The notes beneath the pieces are model-generated. The model worked only from the letters and a program-made list of their open reading frames with translations, was not told the origin of the DNA and made no database searches. A stretch of DNA of 9,593 nt from CAZEJK01 sp964512045 (lineage in GTDB: Bacteria > Acidobacteriota > Thermoanaerobaculia > Thermoanaerobaculales > Sulfomarinibacteraceae). A program made the translations under genes and the position numbers. The stretch covers positions 1 through 9,593 of the forward strand of contig CAZEJK010000193.1 in the NCBI GenBank assembly GCA_964512045.1, read 5' to 3'. Position 1 is the stretch's first letter, and each line of letters opens with the position of its first letter. This document shows positions 1-5,489 of the stretch, piece after piece.

Positions 1-339
1 CACTACGATCCGGAGGTGAGTCGGCTGATCGCCTACCGGCAGCTGCCGGATGCGGTGGGGGAGTCGATGATCGAGCTGTTTCGGCTCCCCGTCGACGACG
101 CGGCGCGAGCCGCCGCGGCACGGCGCGCCCGCACCAGCGCCAAGGACCCCGGGCTTGCGTTTCGAGATGACAGTGACCGCAAGCGAGCGGCCGTGACCGA
201 TGCGATCGATGGTGCGGCGCGCCGGTGGCTCGACGACCTGTACCTCGAGCTCGAAGGGCAACGAGTGGCGGCGGATGCGGAGCCTGCAATCGATCTGTCA
301 CCTCGGGCCGAGACGTCCATCTCCATGGAGGAACGATGA
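1..339 (+). CDS. 3' end of an unidentified gene (C-terminal 112 residues)
   Basis: The reading frame is open from base 1 and stops at TGA 337-339, so this is the C-terminal part of a longer protein. A GTG lies at 16, but the frame is already coding-like before it (HYDPEV precedes it) and no convincing ribosome site fits, so I treat the gene as truncated by the window edge. The visible part is rich in Arg, Ala and Asp and looks mostly helical, with no membrane segment or signal. The YDPEV motif near the start recalls the C-terminal half of CsaB/polysaccharide pyruvyl transferase-type proteins; that is a weak resemblance only. The stop overlaps the start of the next gene as ATGA (336-339), so the two are probably translationally coupled and co-transcribed. 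Function unknown. Confidence 0.7.
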   Translation, partial: HYDPEVSRLIAYRQLPDAVGESMIELFRLPVDDAARAAAARRARTSAKDPGLAFRDDSDRKRAAVTDAIDGAARRWLDDLYLELEGQRVAADAEPAIDLSPRAETSISMEER

Positions 340-644
340 ACAGACGCCAGTTTCTTGCCAGCTCATCGGCGGCCACCGTCGCCACATCAATCGGGGTCAC
401 GGCTCCGGCCGTGGTGACGGAGCCGAACCGGTTTGAGCGAACCGATGATGGGCGGATCGTCTGCTCAGACGGTCGCGGTTCGCGGTGGCAGGTGGTCGCC
501 GACTTTGGGCCAGACCTCGACGTGGTAAACGTCGCGGATCGCGGCTCGTCGTTCGTGGCCACCATCCGCCACCGGCGCCACAATCGCTTGAGCTTTCAAC
601 TGACGTCCCGCGACGGACTCTACTGGAAGACCGTCGGGAGCTGA
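336..644 (+). CDS. small Tat-signal exported protein, hypothetical (102 aa)
   Basis: The start ATG 336 is chosen because GGAGG at 327-331 lies just upstream and the protein then begins with a twin-arginine signal: MNRRQFLASSSAATVATS, with RR at residues 3-4, a hydrophobic Ala/Val/Thr stretch and a likely cleavage after an APA motif near residue 25. An in-frame GTG or ATG further upstream would bury this signal. The exported part of about 75 residues contains alternating beta-type segments (WQVVADFG, SSFVATIRHR, LSFQLTSRDGLYWKT), which could be one blade or half-domain of a beta fold; I do not recognise a family. The gene overlaps its upstream neighbour by four bases and is followed 55 bp later by the tail-collar gene on the same strand. 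The Tat route means export of a folded protein, possibly with a bound partner or cofactor. The function is unknown. Confidence 0.75.
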   Translation: MNRRQFLASSSAATVATSIGVTAPAVVTEPNRFERTDDGRIVCSDGRGSRWQVVADFGPDLDVVNVADRGSSFVATIRHRRHNRLSFQLTSRDGLYWKTVGS

Positions 645-699
645 GAGTATCGAAGCAGGTCGCCACTCTACGAGGCGAGTCAGACAAAGGAGCACACGC

Positions 700-1278
700 A
701 TGTCAACACCGTTCATTGGCGAGATCAAGATGGTGGGTTTCACCTTCGCGCCCGTCGGTTGGGCGAACTGCGATGGCCAGCTGCTGGCCATCAGCCAGAA
801 CACGGCCCTCTTCTCCTTGCTCGGCACGACCTACGGCGGAGACGGGCGCACCACGTTCGGACTGCCGGACCTCCGAGGGCGGGTCCCGATGCACACCGGT
901 CAAGGGGCTGGTCTGACCAACCGGCCTATGGGCCAGAGGTCCGGAACGGAGACCGTCACCCTGACGGCTGGCAACCTGCCGGCCCATACCCATGACGCTG
1001 GCTCGCTGGCGGCGACGACGACGGTCACGGTGCGTGGCAGCTCGGGCGATGCCGACGCCACGTCGCCGTCGAACGCGGCGCTGGCGGTGACGCGCGAAGA
1101 CACGTACCTGGCCGCGACTCCGGACGTCGATCTGGCTGCGGGCTCGGCGACTGCTGCGACGGGGCTTGCCGGGTCCACGGGGCAGACTGGCAGCAATCAG
1201 GCTGTCAACAACATGCAGCCGTACCAGGTGGTTCGCTTCGTAATTGCGCTGGTCGGGATCTTCCCGTCGCGGTCCTAG
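700..1278 (+). CDS. phage tail collar domain protein (microcystin-dependent protein MdpB-like)
   Basis: This 192-residue protein has the full signature of the bacterial tail-collar/MdpB family. Residues 7-63 form the collar domain, with FAPVGWANCDGQLLAIS (16-32), NTALFSLLGTTYGGDG (34-49) and the TTFGLPDLRGR motif (51-61). A second conserved block around 76-98 holds TLTAGNLPAHTH, and the C-terminus has the typical NNMQPYQVVRFVIALVGIFP (170-189). A variable Ala/Thr/Gly-rich region lies at about 100-165. AAAGGAG at 686-692 precedes ATG 700. Phage collar proteins sit in tail fibres, but free-standing copies like this are widespread in bacteria and their role is unsettled; there is no other phage gene nearby. 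There is no signal peptide. It converges on the DUF6916-like gene, whose stop is only 21 bp away. Confidence 0.95.
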   Translation: MSTPFIGEIKMVGFTFAPVGWANCDGQLLAISQNTALFSLLGTTYGGDGRTTFGLPDLRGRVPMHTGQGAGLTNRPMGQRSGTETVTLTAGNLPAHTHDAGSLAATTTVTVRGSSGDADATSPSNAALAVTREDTYLAATPDVDLAAGSATAATGLAGSTGQTGSNQAVNNMQPYQVVRFVIALVGIFPSRS

Positions 1279-1299
1279 GACGGACGACGGGCAGCCGCG

Positions 1300-1629
1300 T
1301 TAGTTGACGACGACGTGGTACACGACGCCGTTGTCGTCGCGGTCCACCGGGACCAGGAAGAGGCCTTCGATGGTACCGAGGACCTCGTGGCGTAGGGTGT
1401 ACATGCGTTGCGGCAGCTCGGGCTCATGCGGGCCGCGGAGGTCGAACGAGAACGGATCGGGTCGGATGGTGATCTCGATGCCGTGGACTTGGCGCGTCTG
1501 CTCAGCCCGCTCCGGGAGCGCCGTGACGGCGATCAGCTCGAGCCGGATCTGGCGACCGTCGTCGAGCGAAAGGAGAAGCTCCTCACCGATATGCGGCTCG
1601 AGGAGATCGTATGTCAGACGTTCACTCAT
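1300..1629 (-). CDS. DUF6916-like small protein (109 aa)
   Basis: The protein matches what I recall of the DUF6916 family, small proteins found beside bacterial tail-collar genes: an N-terminal LTYDLLEPHIGEELLLSLDD (5-24), a beta-rich middle (IRLELIAVTAL), the block DPFSFDLRGP (58-67) followed by LPQRMYTLRHEVLG (72-85), and the ending LFLVPVDRDDNGVVYHVVVN (90-109). The start ATG 1629 is chosen over an upstream in-frame start at 1656 because GGAG (1637-1640) is correctly spaced and the family begins close to this Met. There is no signal or membrane segment, so it is probably cytoplasmic. It lies 118 bp downstream of the GNAT gene on the same strand and is convergent with the tail-collar gene. 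The molecular role is unknown; the family assignment is from memory. Confidence 0.85.
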   Translation of the reverse strand: MSERLTYDLLEPHIGEELLLSLDDGRQIRLELIAVTALPERAEQTRQVHGIEITIRPDPFSFDLRGPHEPELPQRMYTLRHEVLGTIEGLFLVPVDRDDNGVVYHVVVN

Positions 1630-1636
1630 GGTTGGA

Positions 1637-1640
1637 CTCC
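1637..1640 (-). promoter_or_regulatory. ribosome binding site that sets the DUF6916-like start
   Basis: On the minus strand GGAG is followed by seven bases and then ATG 1629. This favours the shorter 109-residue product over the longer in-frame start at 1656, whose start codon would fall inside the hairpin described at 1643-1666. Confidence 0.6.
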
Positions 1641-1642
1641 GC

Positions 1643-1666
1643 ACCGGGCGTTTCATGCAGCCCGGT
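1643..1666. repeat. perfect 7-bp inverted repeat in the leader of the DUF6916-like gene
   Basis: ACCGGGC (1643-1649) and GCCCGGT (1660-1666) are exact reverse complements separated by 10 bases. As RNA this G/C-rich stem would end two bases before the Shine-Dalgarno sequence of the DUF6916-like gene. It could be an attenuating or translation-controlling hairpin, a weak terminator after the GNAT gene, or a protein-binding site. There is no T-tract on either side, so a classical intrinsic terminator is unlikely. Confidence 0.45.
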
Positions 1667-1747
1667 CAGCGTAGCAGATGATGGGAATCGGCACATGACG
1701 CTCAATGCCCAGCTGCAGCGCGTGGCTTCCGATCTGCTGGCTGTTCG

Positions 1748-2239
1748 TCAGCCCTCTGAGCTCGCCTGCGGCGACCACTCGAGGCGGAGGTAGACGTCCA
1801 GGTCCTCGATCATGCGGAAGCCGAGACGCTCGTACAGGTGGAGGGCCGGGTTGTTGCGCTCGACGTAGATGCGCACCGATCTCCGAGTCTCGAGGGCCTC
1901 GTCGAGAACCTGCTGCAGGAGAGCGCCTCCGATCCCGCGCTTCTGGTGGCTCGGGAGGAGCGCGATGTCGAGGATGTGGATCTCATTCTCCTGGCGGTCC
2001 AGGTAGAGCCGACCCACGGCGAGCTCGTGGTCCGTCACGATCAGCCGTTCGGTGTCGGGGTACTGCTGGCGCCAGGAGGTTGTCTGTGCCTCGAACTGCT
2101 GCGTGAGAAAGGCGGCCTTCTCCTCGTCGGACCAGTCGAGCACGGCCATCTCGTCCGCTCGTGTTGAGGCGTACAACGACAGCAGGAAGCTCGCGTCGCC
2201 CGGTCCCTCGGGGCGCAGGGCGATCTCGTCAGGCAGCAT
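1748..2239 (-). CDS. GNAT family N-acetyltransferase
   Basis: This is a complete 163-residue GNAT protein, expected to move an acetyl group from acetyl-CoA to an unknown amine. The N-terminal part has LRPEGPGDASFLLSLYASTR (8-27) and FLTQQFEAQTTSWRQQYP (44-61). Motif A is DIALLPSHQKRGIGGALL (91-108), with the acetyl-CoA-binding Q-x-x-G-x-G core at Q99-K-R-G102-I-G104. Motif B is NNPALHLYERLGF (129-141). ATG 2239 has GGAGG (2246-2250) six bases upstream. GNAT proteins with this N-terminal half are, as I recall, common neighbours of bacterial tail-collar and DUF6916 genes, so the substrate may belong to that cluster. It lies 59 bp downstream of the metalloprotease and upstream of the DUF6916-like gene, all on the minus strand, so one transcript is plausible. 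Confidence 0.93.
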   Translation of the reverse strand: MLPDEIALRPEGPGDASFLLSLYASTRADEMAVLDWSDEEKAAFLTQQFEAQTTSWRQQYPDTERLIVTDHELAVGRLYLDRQENEIHILDIALLPSHQKRGIGGALLQQVLDEALETRRSVRIYVERNNPALHLYERLGFRMIEDLDVYLRLEWSPQASSEG

Positions 2240-2298
2240 GGAGGGCCTCCAGGCTCATCGCTGGACCTCCGGTGGTGAGCTTTCCATCCAATGTCGGC

Positions 2299-3732
2299 CT
2301 ACCGATCTCCCGCACGGCCGCTCACCTGGCGAGCGATCTGCGGAAGGCGGGCGTTGAGCGAGCCATGCCCCCCCGTGGCGTGATGGAACGTCGTGAGCGC
2401 GTCGTCCCCCCTGTGGGTCGACGCGAAGTACTTTGGAATGAGTGAGTAGAATGCGTACTCCGCGGCAGTGAACTCGCGCGGCCCGACCACCACAAACGCC
2501 ACATCGAAGTGCTTCGGCGCCTTCCCGTAGGCCGGGATCCGCTCGCCGCCCTCCAACGCCATGATGTCCTCGATGGTGTACGTCTCGACGGACTCGGCGG
2601 TGACGCGCTCGTGGTCGGAGGTGTCGGGGTTGACCAGGACATGGATCGGCGGGACGTCCTCAGGGGGCGCGAGCCCCATCACGTAGAGGTCGAGCATCGA
2701 GAACGGACAGTCGTCACCAGACTCTCGCTCGATCCGCCAGGTGCCGTCGCCGTTCGCCATGAGGTGGCCTGCACCGAGCTCGGCGTCGGGGTGGAAGAGG
2801 AACGCGGCCATCTGTCCGGCGATGTCGCTCAACGGGTTCCAGTGGTTGCCGTAGCAGTCCGGGCAGCGCGTGAGCTCGTAGCCCTCGCCGATGTCCGCAG
2901 CCCATGCGTGTCCGATCTCGTGATCGAGGATCTGGCCGGTGCCCCAGGAGTGGTAGATCATTCCCCGTAGGCGGCCTGCCGACGAGAAGTCATCGGTGTT
3001 GTCGAACAGGTCCATGCCGATCCTCTGGACGTCGTTCTTCGCGCGCACGAAGTACGGCGTGTTCTCGGCGTAGCCTCGTGTCGGATCGAACAGCGGGTGG
3101 GCGGGCATCACGATCACGAAGTCGAAGCTGTCGGGGTAGACGGCGTACAGCTTCTCGAACACCTCGAAGTTCGTCCTCCCGCAGCCGAGTGAGCTCAGCG
3201 GCCACTCCGAGACGTTCAGCAGCACGCCGAACGGGTCGACCATGAACACGGCATACGGCGTGGCATACACCCCGTCGGCGATCTTCCGTGCAGCGAGCTG
3301 CTGCTCGCTGTCGACGATCCCGATCCCGAGCCACCACTCCTCCTGGCTCCCATCGGTTCGCTCGATGACGACCTTGAACCGTCCCGAGGTCGAGTGGGTG
3401 CCGCCGTAGCCCAGGTTGGAGTACCCCGTCCGGTGCTCCACTCCCTCCAGCGTGTAGATCCCGTCTCCGGCAACGGCGTCACCGTGAGTCCCATCGTCGT
3501 GCATGATCGCTTCGCTCGGGCGGGTCAGGCGAACCGATGCGATCGCCTCTCCGGTGGTTGCAACCTCCACGGTCTGCGTGGTGTCCTCGTCCCCCTTGAA
3601 CACCACGATCGGATCGATGTGGTGGTAGAGGAACGCTTGTGAGAGAGCGGCAGCATGCGGAGCGTCCGTGGTGCCGGCCCAGAGGAGTCCGCAGGAAGCG
3701 AGCACGATCCCGAGCACGAGTAACCATCTCAT
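2299..3732 (-). CDS. secreted putative zinc metalloprotease with HEIGH motif, possible lipoprotein (477 aa)
   Basis: ATG 3732 is chosen because GGAGGT (3737-3742) lies four bases upstream and the protein then opens with an export signal, MRWLLVLGIVLASCG; the longer in-frame start at 3792 would put 20 unlikely residues before it. LASC (11-14) fits a lipobox, but the hydrophobic stretch continues to about 20, so signal peptidase I cleavage is also possible. Residues 40-125 form a beta domain with DDGTHGDAVAGDGIYT (79-94), a loop known from 'choice-of-anchor X'-type domains. The catalytic candidate is HEIGHAWA (271-278), giving two zinc-binding His and a Glu. A metzincin third His is absent; H297 in the CYGNHW stretch is a possible third ligand. 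Then comes FSMLDLYVMGLAPPEDVPP (344-362), which I recall from unnamed secreted proteins. Cysteines near 290-293 and 342 may bind metal or form disulphides. The substrate is unknown. Confidence 0.8.
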   Translation of the reverse strand: MRWLLVLGIVLASCGLLWAGTTDAPHAAALSQAFLYHHIDPIVVFKGDEDTTQTVEVATTGEAIASVRLTRPSEAIMHDDGTHGDAVAGDGIYTLEGVEHRTGYSNLGYGGTHSTSGRFKVVIERTDGSQEEWWLGIGIVDSEQQLAARKIADGVYATPYAVFMVDPFGVLLNVSEWPLSSLGCGRTNFEVFEKLYAVYPDSFDFVIVMPAHPLFDPTRGYAENTPYFVRAKNDVQRIGMDLFDNTDDFSSAGRLRGMIYHSWGTGQILDHEIGHAWAADIGEGYELTRCPDCYGNHWNPLSDIAGQMAAFLFHPDAELGAGHLMANGDGTWRIERESGDDCPFSMLDLYVMGLAPPEDVPPIHVLVNPDTSDHERVTAESVETYTIEDIMALEGGERIPAYGKAPKHFDVAFVVVGPREFTAAEYAFYSLIPKYFASTHRGDDALTTFHHATGGHGSLNARLPQIARQVSGRAGDR

Positions 3733-3736
3733 GTTG

Positions 3737-3742
3737 ACCTCC
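3737..3742 (-). promoter_or_regulatory. ribosome binding site that sets the protease start
   Basis: On the minus strand GGAGGT is followed by CAAC and ATG 3732. It is a near-perfect Shine-Dalgarno sequence and places the start directly at the signal peptide. Confidence 0.7.
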
Positions 3743-3748
3743 GGTGCT

Positions 3749-3772
3749 TCGATTCTACATGTCTCGAATCGA
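3749..3772. repeat. 7-bp inverted repeat, candidate operator of the protease gene
   Basis: TCGATTC (3749-3755) and GAATCGA (3766-3772) are perfect inverted copies 10 bases apart (17 bp between arm starts), a size that suits a dimeric helix-turn-helix regulator binding successive major grooves. The left arm overlaps a possible leftward -10, TAGAAT (minus strand, 3752-3757), though no good -35 is visible. It lies 17 bp upstream of the protease start, so an alternative is an mRNA leader hairpin. Confidence 0.4.
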
Positions 3773-4057
3773 CATCGGTCGTGAGCTCCCAACGATCGGG
3801 AGTGTTCAGTACACCGCTCGCCTCGTCATCTCGACCGAGCCTCCGTGGGTACTCTGCGCGCCGGCAGCGGACGGCTTCGTTGGCGCTTCTCAGCACCCGG
3901 CGAGCGGAGAGATCCCGAGGGAGAACCGACGATCACTCAACATCCTCCAGAACCGCACCCGGTCCGGGTTGAGTACCGGTGCCGGGCATGTCCCGTATGC
4001 TCCGAAGGACTCCTCTGGTCGTGGTCCGCGGCCGCGTTCGTGCTCGAGTGCAGAGGT

Positions 4058-4063
4058 TATGAT
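4058..4063 (+). promoter_or_regulatory. possible -10 element for the YhaO/YhaN operon
   Basis: TATGAT matches the sigma-70-type -10 consensus at five of six positions in otherwise GC-rich DNA. No recognisable -35 is found at normal spacing. If used, transcription would start near 4070 and give a leader of about 140 bases before the GTG at 4213. Confidence 0.25.
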
Positions 4064-4212
4064 CCGAACATGTCGATCGGCGAGAGCGGTGGATTCCCGA
4101 TGCGCTCCGCGGTACGGTCGTCGGCGGGAGGGTTCATGGGTGGAACAGATCCACAAAGGGCCGTATGCGCCGCCGTGTCGAGCAGTGCACGTCGTTTGCG
4201 GGGCGGTGCGCG

Positions 4213-5487
4213 GTGACGAGCTTTCGCTTTCTGCACGCCGCGGACATCCATCTTGACAGCCCGTTGAGGGGCCTTGCCAGGCAGGAGGGACGCGCCGCCG
4301 AGCGGATCCGGACGGCGACCCGTGATGCGTTCGATGGGCTCATCACCGAGGCGATCCGGGAGTCGGTGGACTTCCTCGTCATCTCCGGCGACCTCTACGA
4401 CGGCGACTGGAAGGACTACCAGACGGGGCTCTTCTTCGTGCGTCAGATGGGTCGGCTCGCCGATGCCGGGGTGGAGGTGTTTCTGCTCCACGGCAACCAC
4501 GATGCGCAGAGCCAGATGACGCGCGAGCTGAGGCTTCCGGACAACGTGCGGGTGTTCGCCACCAAGGCGCCGGAGACCGTGCTGCTGCCGGAGCTCGACG
4601 TGGCGCTGCACGGCCAGGGCTTCGCCACACGCAACGTTTCCGACAACCTGGTTCCGGCGTACCCGGAGCCGGTCGCCGGCGCCTTCAACATCGGCGTCTT
4701 GCATACCGCGCTCTCCGGACGCGAGGGCCACGACTCGTACGCACCATGCTCGCTGGAGGAGCTCGTTGCCAAGGGGTACGACTACTGGGCGCTCGGCCAT
4801 GTGCACAGGGCCGAGGTGGTGCACGAGAGCCCGCATGTCGTGTTCCCAGGAAACCTGCAGGGTCGGCACATCCGCGAGACCGGGCCCAAGGGGGCGGTCC
4901 TGGTGACGGTGGAGGACGGTCGGATCGCCGGTAGCGCTCGTGTGGACTGTGATGTGGTCCGCTGGGCCCTGGTGCAGGTCGCCGTGGACGGCTGCGATCT
5001 GGTGGCAGAGGTTGAGGACCGGGTGCGGACGGCGATCGAGGAGGCGGTGGCCGACGAGTCCGACGGTAGGCTGATGGCCTGCCGAGTCGTGCTCACCGGT
5101 CGCTCGTCGATCCACGACCGGCTCCTGGTGTCACAGCCGAATCTGCAGGTGGAAGCTGAGGCTGTTGCGGCAGGGCTCGGCGAGGAGGCCGCGTGGATCG
5201 AAAAGCTGGTCGTGACCACCGAGCCGATGCGAGATCCGGCGGCATCGCGCGCCTCCGAGGACGCGCTCGGCGAGCTCGAGCGCATTCTGGAGCAGGCGCC
5301 TTCCGACTCGGAGCTCAAGGAGAAGATCGCGTCGGAGATCGGGGAGATGGTCTCCAAGCTGCCATCCGATCTGCGCGCGAGCACCGACGATGACCTGCTG
5401 CAGGCAGCGATTTCAGGGGACTTCGCCACGGTCATTCGCAGGGTGAGCCCCTTCCTGACCGCGAGGGTCACGGCGGAGACGGAGTAA
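4213..5487 (+). CDS. yhaO: YhaO/SbcD-like DNA repair exonuclease (metallophosphoesterase)
   Basis: This 424-residue protein is the nuclease partner of an Mre11-Rad50-type complex, predicted to cut DNA using two metal ions. All phosphoesterase motifs are present: D11-x-H13 in HAADIHLD, GD 59-60 in VISGDLYDGD, GNHD 94-97, H164 in VLHTALSG, and GHVH 195-198. The C-terminal third (about 245-424) is a capping and partner-binding region ending in helices rich in Glu and Leu. GTG 4213 is chosen because the family starts directly at the strand FRFLHAADIHLDSPL; an in-frame ATG at 4165 has a plausible AAAGGG (4155-4160) but would add 16 residues of unlike, Arg/Cys-containing sequence. The ribosome site for GTG is weak. 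The stop is two bases before the yhaN start. The symbol is given at family level, after Bacillus YhaO; the name SbcD-like is equally apt. Confidence 0.92.
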   Translation: MTSFRFLHAADIHLDSPLRGLARQEGRAAERIRTATRDAFDGLITEAIRESVDFLVISGDLYDGDWKDYQTGLFFVRQMGRLADAGVEVFLLHGNHDAQSQMTRELRLPDNVRVFATKAPETVLLPELDVALHGQGFATRNVSDNLVPAYPEPVAGAFNIGVLHTALSGREGHDSYAPCSLEELVAKGYDYWALGHVHRAEVVHESPHVVFPGNLQGRHIRETGPKGAVLVTVEDGRIAGSARVDCDVVRWALVQVAVDGCDLVAEVEDRVRTAIEEAVADESDGRLMACRVVLTGRSSIHDRLLVSQPNLQVEAEAVAAGLGEEAAWIEKLVVTTEPMRDPAASRASEDALGELERILEQAPSDSELKEKIASEIGEMVSKLPSDLRASTDDDLLQAAISGDFATVIRRVSPFLTARVTAETE

Positions 5488-5489
5488 CG

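Larger units (their letters stand above)
3733..4212. other. 480-bp divergent intergenic region
   Basis: This region separates the leftward protease gene from the rightward YhaO/YhaN operon and should hold both promoters. It contains the protease ribosome site (3737-3742), a 7-bp inverted repeat (3749-3772) and a possible -10 hexamer (4058-4063). A CGCGGCCGCG palindrome at 4027-4036 is probably just GC-rich sequence. Several open frames cross it, the most notable being 3845-4216 on the + strand with a Cys cluster, but third-position G/C there is about 65 percent by my count, visibly lower than in the neighbouring genes, so I do not call a gene. No RNA gene or terminator was recognised. Confidence 0.5.

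Noticed and set aside
700..1278. Tail-collar gene taken as evidence of a prophage
   Set aside because: No integrase, structural, lysis or attachment-site sequence is present, and free-standing copies of this family are common in bacteria.
1272..1281. Perfect palindrome GTCCTAGGAC over the tail-collar stop codon, considered as a bidirectional terminator
   Set aside because: It has no loop and only five base pairs per arm, with no T-run on either side of the convergent genes. It may be chance.
2509..2970. Plus-strand open frame across the protease gene
   Set aside because: It lies wholly inside the minus-strand protease, covering the HEIGH and LDLYVMGL regions, and has no domain of its own.
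4057..5115. Long minus-strand open frame (352 codons) opposite the yhaO gene
   Set aside because: It is the antisense shadow of a clear nuclease gene. Its product is His/Arg/Pro-rich with no recognisable motif, as expected from GC-rich complementary codons.
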